Shown here: piece by piece, positions 1 through 7,594 of the stretch
How the letters are laid out: each line of letters opens with the position of its first letter
How positions within the stretch are numbered: the first letter of the stretch is position 1
Assembly: GCA_903944755.1 (NCBI GenBank)
Contig: CAJATB010000208.1
Location: forward strand, 1 to 10,617
Length of the DNA stretch: 10,617 nucleotides
DNA from: an uncultured Bacteroidota bacterium
GTDB lineage: Bacteria; Bacteroidota; Bacteroidia; Chitinophagales; Chitinophagaceae
Direction: 5' to 3'
Translations under genes and position numbers: made by a program
The notes under the pieces: model-generated
The model's database searches: none
What the model saw: only the letters and a program-made list of their open reading frames with translations
Told to the model about the DNA's origin: nothing

Positions 1-431
1 ATTACTGCAATTTCTAAGAAGAAGAACAAAGTGAAAAGGTCTAAGGAAATAAAGAATCCGTAAGCGCCTAAGCTTAATAGTATTAATAAGAAAAAATATT
101 CTTTACTAAGCTGTTCCATTGTCCAAGAAACTAAAATACCGGCTACAACAATCAATGAGGTTAATAGGATCATAGCTAGTGAAATCCCGTCTATACCTAT
201 GTGATAATTAATATGTAATGCTTTAAACCAGCTATAATTGGATTCGAATAAATAGGCCGACAGGTTACCGTTAGCACGTTCGTTCATATATAGTTTTAAC
301 AACCAGCTAGCCAATCCTAATTGAGCAATTGAACCAGCTAGTCCTATAACCCTAATTTGTTTTAATCCTTTGCTGAACAAAATTGCCAATGCTGTAACAA
401 GTGGCAGAAGGATTAGTAATGATAAATTCAT
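1..431 (-). CDS. nuoM: NADH-quinone oxidoreductase subunit M, 5' part (partial, runs off left edge)
   Basis: This is the N-terminal 143 residues of NuoM (ND4), an antiporter-like proton-pumping subunit in the inner-membrane arm of complex I. The reading frame is open from the ATG at 431 to the window edge. It is rich in hydrophobic helices (about residues 3-19, 27-45, 79-103 and 112-135). Two family landmarks are visible: the segment YHIGIDGISLAMILLTS (about 76-92), and LDLFTLFFFLEIAV at 130-143, in which E140 corresponds to the conserved proton-path glutamate of the family (E144 in E. coli NuoM). The start lies 9 bases after the nuoL stop, so it is the last visible gene of the nuo transcript. 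The remaining roughly 350 residues, and presumably nuoN, lie to the left of the window. Identification is secure; the exact start is likely but not proven. Confidence 0.93.
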   Translation of the reverse strand, partial: MNLSLLILLPLVTALAILFSKGLKQIRVIGLAGSIAQLGLASWLLKLYMNERANGNLSAYLFESNYSWFKALHINYHIGIDGISLAMILLTSLIVVAGILVSWTMEQLSKEYFFLLILLSLGAYGFFISLDLFTLFFFLEIAV

Positions 432-440
432 ATAAAAAAT

Positions 441-2369
441 TTATTTCCAGATATAGATGAATAATATAGATAATGCCAAAACCCCTCCGAAGAAAAAGAG
501 CGCATAGTTTTGCACTTTTCCTGATTGTAATGCTTTTATGGAAGCCGAAATTTTTGCAGTGGTATTTGCTAAACCTAACATAAATCCATCCACAATATTT
601 TTATCTGCCCAAGCAATTGGTTGGCCAATTAGGGGGAAAATTATTTTTTTAGTCATAAATAAGTAAACCTCATCTACATAAAACTTTTTATGTGCAGCAG
701 TATAAAATCCTCCAAAGGCCAATGCAGCTTTTTCTGGTTTATTATTCTGGTTTTTGTAGAAACTTGCAGCAAGTAAAATAGCAACAACCGTTAATCCTAC
801 TGGTGCAATGGAAAATAATAAGTCAATATGCGTTGCTAATGCTATTCCATCAGAAGTTACAAACTGGGAGAAAGGAACAAATCCCACCCCTGCTGCACAA
901 ATTGCTAATATAATTAATGGCAGCTTCATTGTCCAAGGGCCTTCTCCGTGATTATTGTGTAGGGTGGATTCCTTGCTCCAGAATATGGAGAAGTATAAGC
1001 GAAACATATAAAATGAAGTAAGCGCTGCAGTAAATAAAGCAATACCATAAATTAATTTATTCGCATGAAAAGCTGCTAGCAAAATTTCTTCTTTACTAAA
1101 GAACCCTGCAAATGGAGGAATACCAGCAATAGCTAAGCAGGCAATTAAAAAAGCAATATGGGTAACTGGCATTAATTTTCTCAAACCTCCCATATCTTTC
1201 ATCTCATTACTATGCACCATGTGTATCACCGAACCAGCCCCTAAGAATAGTAGGCTTTTAAAGAAAGCATGCGTAAATAAATGAAACATAGAAGCCATGT
1301 AACCAAGTCCATTTTCGCCTCCATTTTTTGATATTCCTAAAGCAAACATCATGTATCCAATTTGTGACATGGTGGAATAGGCAAGTACACGTTTAATATC
1401 GGTTTGAGTACAAGCAATAATTGCTGCTAGTAATGCAGAGAATGCACCGACATAAGTTACTATGGTTAAGGCCGTTTCGTCCATCGAATACACAGGGAAT
1501 AAACGCGCCACTAAATAAACACCTGCAACCACCATGGTAGCTGCATGGATTAACGCAGACACTGGAGTAGGCCCCTCCATTGCATCTGGCAACCAAATAT
1601 GCAATGGGAACATTGCCGATTTGCCAGCGCCGCCTATAAAAATTAGGGTTAAGCCCCATGTAAGCATGCTAGCCCCTAAAAAACTTGCCGTAGTAATGTT
1701 TATGAATGCAGGGGAACTTGTTACTGTGAGTTTTTCAATCAACAAACTTATATCCATCGTGCCCCCGTAAAAACCTAAAATTAAAATTCCAATGAGAAAG
1801 CCAAGGTCGGCAAAACGAGTAACAATAAAAGCTTTTTTACTTGCCGCAACTGCCGAAGGCTTGTCAAAATAATAGCCAATTAATAAGAAACTAGAAACGC
1901 CTACTAATTCCCAAAACATGTAAACCTGAAAAATATTTGAAGATAAAATTAACCCTAACATAGAAAAAGTAAACAAAGAAAGGAATGCATAGTAAGTAGC
2001 GAAACGGGCTTCACCTTTCATATAGCCTAAACTAAAAATATGCACCATTAAGGAAACTGATGTAACAACAATTAGCATCATTACCGAAATAGGGTCAACA
2101 ATAATACCCATATCAATAGAAACATTTGGACTAAATTCAAGCCAAGTATATTTAAATGCAATAATTTTTTGGTAAGCTCCATTTATTTTTCCATCCTCGA
2201 AAAAATATTGCTTTGCAGCAACAAATGAAAGTAGGGTGGAAGTAAGTAAGCTAGCAGTGCCAATCATACCAGCGGTTTTTGCAAAGTATTTGCGTCCAAA
2301 TAAGCCTAGTAGTACAAAAGTTGCTAAGGGTAATAATGGGATAAAGGCTAAGTATAAATAGTTTGACAT
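441..2369 (-). CDS. nuoL: NADH-quinone oxidoreductase subunit L
   Basis: NuoL (ND5) is the distal antiporter-like subunit of the complex I membrane arm and carries the long lateral helix that braces the other pumping subunits. The 642-residue product is full length for the family (about 610-660). Family landmarks are YMFWELVGVSSFLLIGYYF around residues 150-168, with E154 matching the conserved proton-path Glu, and GKSAMFPLHIWLPDAMEGPT around 249-268, with K250 matching the conserved channel Lys. VSALIHAATMVVAGVYLVAR follows at once. The C-terminal part has the amphipathic and hydrophobic stretch expected of the lateral helix, ending in a last membrane helix (about 622-640). It starts 5 bases after the nuoK stop and is followed by nuoM 9 bases on, consistent with one polycistronic message. 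Nothing is broken or missing. Confidence 0.97.
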   Translation of the reverse strand: MSNYLYLAFIPLLPLATFVLLGLFGRKYFAKTAGMIGTASLLTSTLLSFVAAKQYFFEDGKINGAYQKIIAFKYTWLEFSPNVSIDMGIIVDPISVMMLIVVTSVSLMVHIFSLGYMKGEARFATYYAFLSLFTFSMLGLILSSNIFQVYMFWELVGVSSFLLIGYYFDKPSAVAASKKAFIVTRFADLGFLIGILILGFYGGTMDISLLIEKLTVTSSPAFINITTASFLGASMLTWGLTLIFIGGAGKSAMFPLHIWLPDAMEGPTPVSALIHAATMVVAGVYLVARLFPVYSMDETALTIVTYVGAFSALLAAIIACTQTDIKRVLAYSTMSQIGYMMFALGISKNGGENGLGYMASMFHLFTHAFFKSLLFLGAGSVIHMVHSNEMKDMGGLRKLMPVTHIAFLIACLAIAGIPPFAGFFSKEEILLAAFHANKLIYGIALFTAALTSFYMFRLYFSIFWSKESTLHNNHGEGPWTMKLPLIILAICAAGVGFVPFSQFVTSDGIALATHIDLLFSIAPVGLTVVAILLAASFYKNQNNKPEKAALAFGGFYTAAHKKFYVDEVYLFMTKKIIFPLIGQPIAWADKNIVDGFMLGLANTTAKISASIKALQSGKVQNYALFFFGGVLALSILFIYIWK

Positions 2370-2374
2370 AGTAT

Positions 2375-2689
2375 TTAATATTTCATTTCAGTTGCATCGT
2401 CTACATCTATTGAATTATGACTACGATATAAATTAATGATAATGGCAATTGCAACTGCAGCTTCGGCGGCGGCAATAGTGATAATAAATAAGCTGAAGAA
2501 AACCCCGTCTAACTTATCGGGGAATAAGTATTTATTAAAGGCTACAAAATTAATGTTCACACTATTAAGCATTAACTCAATAGACATAAGCATGGTAATA
2601 ATGTTTCTTCTTGTAAATAAACCGTACATGCCAATAAAAAATAAGGCGGTGCTTACAAACAGAATATGTGTTAATGGTATTTCGTTCAT
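2375..2689 (-). CDS. nuoK: NADH-quinone oxidoreductase subunit K
   Basis: NuoK (ND4L) is a small three-helix membrane subunit that passes protons between the quinone-site end of complex I and the antiporter subunits. The 104-residue length is typical (about 100). The two buried membrane glutamates that define the subunit are present: E38 in the segment SIELMLNSVNINFVAF and E76 in AAAEAAVAIAIIINLYR, equivalent to E36 and E72 of E. coli. The start is one base beyond the nuoJ stop and the stop is 5 bases before nuoL, the usual J-K-L order. The C-terminal tail is short and polar. Confidence 0.96.
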   Translation of the reverse strand: MNEIPLTHILFVSTALFFIGMYGLFTRRNIITMLMSIELMLNSVNINFVAFNKYLFPDKLDGVFFSLFIITIAAAEAAVAIAIIINLYRSHNSIDVDDATEMKY

Positions 2690-2690
2690 G

Positions 2691-3233
2691 TTAATCCTTC
2701 TTATTGTTTAATGGTATAGTATCTGAAGTACTTGACTTCATTGCAATTACAATACAGCCAATCATAGAAGCTAATAATAGCATACTCACAACTTCAAAAG
2801 GCAAAATGAACCCATGGGAACTAGTGCTAAGCATTTGCATTCCAATTTCGTTTACACTTGCATTAAAAGGTGCAGAGGATGTATTGTCAAATCCGTAATG
2901 ATTTATAAGGTTAAACGTAAAGGCAATGCCGAACAAGGCTGCGAGTGCCGAAAAAACCATTTTACTTATTGCAGGCTTTGGGAGGTCTTTCCCAGATTGC
3001 TGTGTCAGAAATATGGAGAAAATAATTAAAATAACAATTCCTCCAACGTACACTACTATTTGAATTGCTGCAATGAATTCAACTTGCATCCAAAAGTACA
3101 AGGCTGCTATTCCAATTAAAGAAAACAATAACCAAATAGCCGACCGGAATATTTTAACCGAAGTAACGGCGAGTATCCCTGCTCCTAATATTAAAGCAGA
3201 AATTGCGTAAAATATGATTGATGATATATTCAT
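2691..3233 (-). CDS. nuoJ: NADH-quinone oxidoreductase subunit J
   Basis: NuoJ (ND6) is a five-helix membrane subunit of complex I next to NuoH and NuoK. Its third helix is thought to couple quinone chemistry to pumping. The product is 180 residues, normal for the family. The conserved third-helix segment is clear at about residues 53-77 (FIAAIQIVVYVGGIVILIIF), with the Tyr-Val-Gly-Gly motif. A last helix lies at about 142-165 (ILPFEVVSMLLLASMIGCIV), followed by a polar tail. The ATG overlaps the nuoI stop codon by one base (TAATG), which favours translational coupling. Position between nuoI and nuoK supports the call. Confidence 0.95.
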   Translation of the reverse strand: MNISSIIFYAISALILGAGILAVTSVKIFRSAIWLLFSLIGIAALYFWMQVEFIAAIQIVVYVGGIVILIIFSIFLTQQSGKDLPKPAISKMVFSALAALFGIAFTFNLINHYGFDNTSSAPFNASVNEIGMQMLSTSSHGFILPFEVVSMLLLASMIGCIVIAMKSSTSDTIPLNNKKD

Positions 3234-3709
3234 TATTCAATGCCCTCCCTTATTTTAGAAGCTGGTTTATTTAATATTTTTGTCAATTTGGACCTGTCAA
3301 ATACGCTATGTTCAAAAGTAGGGACCATTTTAATTGCATCACTTGGACAAGCCACAACGCATAAATTACACATCGTGCATAATTCTAAATGGTACACCAG
3401 CGCATCAATTGCTTTTTTCTTCTTTCCTTCAGGGGTAACATCGAATTTTGTTACCACTTTAATAGTGCCATTTGGACAAGCTAATTCGCAAGCAGTGCAA
3501 CCAGTACAAGCGTGTTCATTGTTTTGGTCGTGCGGCATGACAACTTCTCCTTTAAACCTTTCTGCTAATACCAGTGTTGCTCGGTTGTCAGGATATTGTT
3601 CTGTTATTATTTCTTTTGGATGAAGAAAATAATAACCAGTCTTTCTCATTCCCTTTAGTAAGGAAGTGACACCGTTGTAAACATCTGATATATATTCTTT
3701 CAAAAACAT
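3233..3709 (-). CDS. nuoI: NADH-quinone oxidoreductase subunit I (two [4Fe-4S] ferredoxin-type subunit)
   Basis: NuoI carries the two [4Fe-4S] clusters (N6a and N6b) that relay electrons to cluster N2 in NuoB. Both eight-ligand motifs are intact: C68, C71, C74, C78 in CTGCTACELACP, and C111, C114, C117, C121 in CTMCNLCVVACP. The N-terminal amphipathic helix that lies on the membrane is at about residues 1-30. At 158 residues it is shorter than E. coli NuoI (about 180); the C-terminal extension after the second cluster is abbreviated. The residues around the second motif (CTMCNLC) also differ from the more usual form with Gly after the second Cys. It lies 19 bases after nuoH and overlaps nuoJ by one base. 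Whether the short C terminus relates to the missing NuoG partner is inference. Confidence 0.95.
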   Translation of the reverse strand: MFLKEYISDVYNGVTSLLKGMRKTGYYFLHPKEIITEQYPDNRATLVLAERFKGEVVMPHDQNNEHACTGCTACELACPNGTIKVVTKFDVTPEGKKKKAIDALVYHLELCTMCNLCVVACPSDAIKMVPTFEHSVFDRSKLTKILNKPASKIREGIE

Positions 3710-3728
3710 GTTTCTATTTTATTTAGTT

Positions 3729-4805
3729 TTAAAAATGCCATCCTAAAATAGCAATCACCGCTACTAATAAAAGGTTTAATAAACTTATTGGTAATAAATA
3801 TTTCCATTCCAGGTTCAATAATTGGTCAATACGTAGCCTTGGGAAAGTCCATCTAAACCACATAATCACAAAAATCAAGAAAAATGTTTTTCCCATAAAC
3901 CAAACCGAAGAAGGGATGTAATCCATGATATGATTAAATGCTTCCCAACTTCCAATGTGCAATGGCATCCAGCCACCTAAAAATAGTGTAGCACCTATAG
4001 CGCAAACTATAAATATATTAATGTATTCCGCTAAAAAGAATAAGGCAAATTTCATTCCTGAATATTCAGTATGAAAACCAGCTGTTAATTCCGATTCTGC
4101 TTCAGCTAAGTCAAAAGGTGCGCGATTTGTTTCGGCAGTAACTGCTATAATGAATATAACGAAGGCAATCACAGCAGGAATATGTCCTTTGAAAATCCAC
4201 CAGCCATTTTGTTGCGCTGCTATAATTTCAGAAATCTGCAAACTACCAGTAAGTACCACAATAGTTAACACTGCTAAACCAGCTGACAATTCGTAGCTCA
4301 CAATTTGTGCGCCACTTCGCATTGCTCCAAGCAAGGAATATTTATTATTACTAGCCCAGCCTGCCATTAATATACCAATCACTGAAAGCGATGAGATTGC
4401 GGAAATGTATAATACTCCTATATTGATATCCCAAATTTGGAAATTTTTAGCAAAGGCAATGGGGGCAAGTAAAAGCATGGCTACCATCATAACTATAAAA
4501 GGTGCCAAATTAAACAAGAATTTATCTGCCGAGTCGGGTGTCAAGCCCTCTTTCATAATTAATTTTAAGGTGTCGGCTACTGTTTGGAACATACCACCTG
4601 GGCCAACTCTATTTGGGCCTAGCCTGATTTGAATACGCGCCGCTACTTTTCTTTCCATCAAAACCAAAACCAATCCTAATCCTGCAAACAATGTGATTGC
4701 TAATAATATCACAATTACACATTCAATGGCTAAAGCCAAAGTTGGATTGAATTTAATAAATAACCAATCTTGTACAGCGGTCGTGATTCCTTCTAAGCTA
4801 AACAT
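3729..4805 (-). CDS. nuoH: NADH-quinone oxidoreductase subunit H
   Basis: NuoH (ND1) is the eight-helix membrane subunit that, with NuoB and NuoD, forms the quinone tunnel of complex I and is the entry point of the proton path. The 358-residue product is complete. Signature segments are ERKVAARIQIRLGPNRVGP at about residues 51-69, AETNRAPFDLAEAESELTAG at 224-243 followed by FHTEYSG, and WFRWTFPRLRIDQLL at about 316-330. The acidic residues of the second segment are those implicated in quinone-linked proton transfer. It starts 19 bases after the nuoD stop. In complete 14-gene operons nuoE, nuoF and nuoG lie at this junction; here there is no room for them. It is followed by nuoI 19 bases on. 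Confidence 0.96.
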   Translation of the reverse strand: MFSLEGITTAVQDWLFIKFNPTLALAIECVIVILLAITLFAGLGLVLVLMERKVAARIQIRLGPNRVGPGGMFQTVADTLKLIMKEGLTPDSADKFLFNLAPFIVMMVAMLLLAPIAFAKNFQIWDINIGVLYISAISSLSVIGILMAGWASNNKYSLLGAMRSGAQIVSYELSAGLAVLTIVVLTGSLQISEIIAAQQNGWWIFKGHIPAVIAFVIFIIAVTAETNRAPFDLAEAESELTAGFHTEYSGMKFALFFLAEYINIFIVCAIGATLFLGGWMPLHIGSWEAFNHIMDYIPSSVWFMGKTFFLIFVIMWFRWTFPRLRIDQLLNLEWKYLLPISLLNLLLVAVIAILGWHF

Positions 4806-4824
4806 GCGTAATTATTTTATTTAT

Positions 4825-5961
4825 CTATCTATCAATATCTGGTATTACTAAATCCAAAGTACCCATTGTTGCCATCAAATCCCCAATTTTACTACCTGCT
4901 GCCATATGATTTAATGCAGACAAATTTGAAAAACCAGGTGACCTAAATTTAATACGGTAAGGATTCGTTCCTCCTTCACTCACTATAAACACACCAAATT
5001 CCCCTCTTGCTGTTTCTACTCTTGTATAAAATTCTCCTTTAGGCAACTTCAATACGTTTTTAGTTTTACCAACAAAATCACCTTCTGGGATTGAATCAAT
5101 TAGCTGTTCTATGATACGAATAGACTGATTCATTTCTTTTACTCTAACTATATATCTTGCAAAGGAGTCGCCAGCAGTTTCAATTACTTCATCAAATTCA
5201 ACTTTGTCATAAACATCGTAAGGGTATAGCTTCCTAATATCACATCTAACACCACTTGCTCTTGCAACTGGTCCAGTACAACCAAATGAAATCGCATCTT
5301 CGGCACTCAAAATGCCAATCCCTTTTGTCCTGCTTTGAAATATCACATTATTTGTCACTAAGTCCTCAAACTCAGTTACTTTTTCTTTAAACTGTTTAAT
5401 AAATGCTTTTACCTTTTTTTGAAAATTGGGATGAATATCATACATAACTCCACCAGGTACTATATAGTTCATGGTTAATCTTGCACCACAAGTTTCTTCC
5501 ATTATTTCAGTAATCATTTCTCGCTCTCTGAATGTGTAGAAGAAAGGGGTAAAAGCGCCCAAGTCCATTGCCATAGCACCTAGCCAAAGTTCGTGTGAAG
5601 CAATCCTGGTTAATTCGCTTAAAATTACACGAATATATTTAGCGCGTTCCGGAACTTCTATTTGCATTCCCTTTTCAATAAGTAACGCACATCCTAAGTT
5701 ATTAATATGAGAGGATAGGTAATCCATTCTACTTGTCACGTAAATAAATTGGCGATAAGTTAAACTCTCGCACATTTTTTCAATGGAACGATGTATGTAA
5801 CCTAAATGTGGTTCAATTTTTTTAATCGTTTCCCCATTTAAAGTAACCACTAAATGTAATACGCCATGTGTGGCAGGGTGTTGAGGACCCATATTAATTA
5901 CTAACTCTCCTTCGGGGCCTAAATCGGTTGTATCTTTTATTATTTCAGTTTGGTTATACAT
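4825..5961 (-). CDS. nuoD: NADH-quinone oxidoreductase subunit D
   Basis: NuoD (49-kDa subunit, related to the large subunit of [NiFe] hydrogenases) forms the quinone-reduction pocket together with NuoB. The 378-residue product is a stand-alone NuoD, not the NuoCD fusion of E. coli. The N-terminal segment GPQHPATHG (25-33) carries H32, and RMDYLS (78-83) carries Y81; these correspond to the conserved His and Tyr that ligate the quinone head group. HLGYIHRSIEK (52-62) and the C-terminal GTLDLVIPDIDR (367-378) are further family marks. It follows nuoC by 7 bases and precedes nuoH by 19. The intact quinone residues argue for an active complex despite the missing NADH module. Confidence 0.97.
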   Translation of the reverse strand: MYNQTEIIKDTTDLGPEGELVINMGPQHPATHGVLHLVVTLNGETIKKIEPHLGYIHRSIEKMCESLTYRQFIYVTSRMDYLSSHINNLGCALLIEKGMQIEVPERAKYIRVILSELTRIASHELWLGAMAMDLGAFTPFFYTFREREMITEIMEETCGARLTMNYIVPGGVMYDIHPNFQKKVKAFIKQFKEKVTEFEDLVTNNVIFQSRTKGIGILSAEDAISFGCTGPVARASGVRCDIRKLYPYDVYDKVEFDEVIETAGDSFARYIVRVKEMNQSIRIIEQLIDSIPEGDFVGKTKNVLKLPKGEFYTRVETARGEFGVFIVSEGGTNPYRIKFRSPGFSNLSALNHMAAGSKIGDLMATMGTLDLVIPDIDR

Positions 5962-5968
5962 GGCCCTA

Positions 5969-6421
5969 CTATAATTTTATCATGTTGATAGGATCTTCAA
6001 AATCTTTTCTTAAAGGAAATCCCTTAAAGTCGTCTTCTAAAATAAGTTTTCTTAAATCGGGATGGTTTAAAAACTTAACGCCGAACATTTCAAAAACTTC
6101 ACGTTCGTGAAATTCTGCAGTTCTCCAAATAGCACAAACGCTTTTAATTTCAGCTATTGCAGGATCCAAATTGGCTTTCACTACAATATTATGGCGGTGT
6201 TTTGTGGAAGTAAGGTGGTATACCATAGTTAAATGGGTTTTCCAATCAATACAAGTTAAGCAAAACAAAAAATCCATTTGTAATGCCCCGTTTCGGCATT
6301 CAGCAGCAATTTTTTCCCAATCTTTTGAATCAATTATTACATTCAACCATTCTCCAGTTTCATCGTAAGTGGCTGAAGGTAAAGTGGAACTAATTATTTC
6401 TTTTATCTCTTCGTTTGACAT
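5969..6421 (-). CDS. nuoC: NADH-quinone oxidoreductase subunit C
   Basis: NuoC (30-kDa subunit) is a peripheral-arm scaffold that packs against NuoD and NuoB; it has no cofactor. The 150-residue product is compact but carries the full signature near its C terminus: FHEREVFEMFGVKF at about residues 104-117, followed by HPDLRKLIL at 120-128 and a terminal FPLRKDFEDP segment (135-144). This matches the standard E-R-E-x-x-(D/E)-M-F-G pattern followed by HPDLR. It is an independent gene 7 bases upstream of nuoD and 36 bases downstream of nuoB, the largest gap in the visible operon. The start at 6421 gives an N terminus of ordinary length for unfused NuoC. Confidence 0.95.
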   Translation of the reverse strand: MSNEEIKEIISSTLPSATYDETGEWLNVIIDSKDWEKIAAECRNGALQMDFLFCLTCIDWKTHLTMVYHLTSTKHRHNIVVKANLDPAIAEIKSVCAIWRTAEFHEREVFEMFGVKFLNHPDLRKLILEDDFKGFPLRKDFEDPINMIKL

Positions 6422-6457
6422 TTTTTATAATTATAATCAATTACTTCTTTTAAATAC

Positions 6458-7003
6458 TTACCCTTTAAATTCCCCTCTTATTTGGTCTCTAGTCATTCCC
6501 ATCTTAATTTTTTCTTGTAAGGAAATTAAAGAATGCAATAATGCTTCTGGACGAGGGGGACATCCTGGAATATAAACATCTACTGGAATAATATGGTCAG
6601 CGCCTTTTACAACTGAGTAGGTATTATAAAAAAAAGGACCACCGCTAATTGCGCATGCACCCATTGCAATTACATATTTAGGGTCAGCCATTTGGTCATA
6701 TAATCGTTTAAGTACAGGTGCCATTTTGTTTACAATAGTCCCCGCAATTATAATAACATCTGCTTGACGTGGAGAAGCGCGCGCCACTTCAAAACCAAAG
6801 CGAGAAAAGTCATATTTGGCTGAAGCGGTTGACATCATTTCAATACCACAACAACTTGTAGCAAAGGATAATGGCCAAAGTGAATTACTTCTCGCCCAAT
6901 TAATAATACTATCAAAAGTGCTTACAACAATACCACCACCAGGTGTTTCGTGAATGATACCAGGGAAAGCCTGATTATTTAATTCTTTTTCTTTTAACTC
7001 CAT
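6458..7003 (-). CDS. nuoB: NADH-quinone oxidoreductase subunit B (cluster N2 subunit)
   Basis: NuoB (PSST, 20-kDa subunit) binds the terminal [4Fe-4S] cluster N2, which hands electrons to quinone. The 181-residue product has all four ligands: the tandem pair C51-C52 in ATSCCGIEMM, C117 in MGACAISGGPF, and C148 in YIPGCPPRPEALL. SRFGFEVARASPRQADVIII (67-86) is also diagnostic. The ATG at 7003 lies inside the end of nuoA, giving a 10-base overlap, and is preceded by a clear GGAG seven bases upstream, which supports this start. The N-terminal 25 residues are more variable, as usual in the family. Confidence 0.97.
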   Translation of the reverse strand: MELKEKELNNQAFPGIIHETPGGGIVVSTFDSIINWARSNSLWPLSFATSCCGIEMMSTASAKYDFSRFGFEVARASPRQADVIIIAGTIVNKMAPVLKRLYDQMADPKYVIAMGACAISGGPFFYNTYSVVKGADHIIPVDVYIPGCPPRPEALLHSLISLQEKIKMGMTRDQIRGEFKG

Positions 7004-7344
7004 TTTAGTGCTCCTTTTTTATGAGCGTATAAAAAGCCCATGAATAAAATAAATATGAAAATAATAATTTCAATTAAAGCTATTATACCTACTTTTTTAA
7101 CTACCACAGCCCAAGGGTATAAGAATACAAGTTCTACATCAAAAATTAAAAAAAGTAGTGCGAATAAATAGTACCCAACATTGAATTGGTGCCAAGGTGA
7201 AGTATTGGTAGGAATACCACATTCGTAAGGCTGTCCCTTTTGCGGGTTAGTACTTCCTTTCACTAATATTTTGCCTATTAATATCCCGCCGGCGGAAAAT
7301 GCAATTGCCGCTACTAGTAAGGCAATTAAGGAAATAGCACCCAT
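6994..7344 (-). CDS. nuoA: NADH-quinone oxidoreductase subunit A (first gene of operon)
   Basis: NuoA (ND3) is a three-helix membrane subunit at the junction of the two arms of complex I. At 116 residues it is the usual length. Helices lie at about residues 3-24, 57-79 and 84-104. The loop between helices 1 and 2 holds the conserved YECGIP motif (40-45, with C42), and helix 2 has the buried acidic pair D69 and E71 within LFLIFDVELVFLYPWAV, matching D79 and E81 of E. coli. It is the first gene of the operon; its start faces a 250-base region shared with the divergent AraC-type gene. Its last 10 bases overlap nuoB. Confidence 0.96.
   Translation of the reverse strand: MGAISLIALLVAAIAFSAGGILIGKILVKGSTNPQKGQPYECGIPTNTSPWHQFNVGYYLFALLFLIFDVELVFLYPWAVVVKKVGIIALIEIIIFIFILFMGFLYAHKKGALKWS
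7011..7014 (-). promoter_or_regulatory. Shine-Dalgarno sequence for nuoB, inside nuoA
   Basis: On the minus strand the sequence reads AAAAAAGGAGCACTAAAATG, placing GGAG seven bases before the nuoB start. It lies within the last codons of nuoA, so nuoB is probably translated by coupled or internal initiation. A good Shine-Dalgarno is notable because Bacteroidota genes generally lack strong ones. Confidence 0.6.
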
Positions 7345-7594
7345 AGTTTAAAAAGGTTTTTAGTCAGTTGTAAATTACGAATAAATTGTCAATCTATTCA
7401 ATTTCAAACTTAAAGCTAAAATTTGATGTAAGGGGTTAATTTTTGTCATAATTATAGTAAATAGTGTCTGATAATAATCATGCTAGGGACATAAGAATAG
7501 GTGGATTAACTCGTGTATATTAATCTGTACTTAATAATCGTAAATAATTTATCTTTATTTTGTCTTTTGCTTTAATCAAAACAGATAACCCTCA
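7345..7594. other. Divergent intergenic region between nuoA and the AraC-type gene
   Basis: This is a 250-base AT-rich stretch with no convincing open reading frame, RNA gene or known riboswitch. Because the genes on both sides point away from it, it should contain both promoters. I see one candidate minus-strand -7 element (listed separately) and a 6-bp inverted repeat, TATTAA with a 7-base spacer then TTAATA (7518-7536), which could be a binding site but is weak in such AT-rich DNA. No good plus-strand promoter of the Bacteroidota type was found. Confidence 0.6.
7405..7412 (-). promoter_or_regulatory. Candidate -7 promoter element for the nuo operon
   Basis: The minus strand reads TAAGTTTG here, an exact match to the Bacteroidota primary sigma factor -7 consensus TAnnTTTG. 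It would place the transcript start around 7400, with a leader of some 55 bases before nuoA. No clear TTG-type -33 element is seen at the expected distance, so the call is tentative; an eight-base degenerate match can arise by chance in AT-rich DNA. Confidence 0.35.

Noticed and set aside
1534..1770. Plus-strand open frame inside nuoL
   Set aside because: It is antisense to highly conserved nuoL codons and has no recognisable features. The same reasoning removes the other antisense frames within nuoB, nuoC, nuoH, nuoI, nuoJ and nuoK.
7442..7470. Possible plus-strand promoter for the AraC-type gene starting at TTTG 7442-7445
   Set aside because: About 19 bases downstream the sequence does not match TAnnTTTG, and other near matches (such as TATCTTTA at 7550-7557) lack a partner element.
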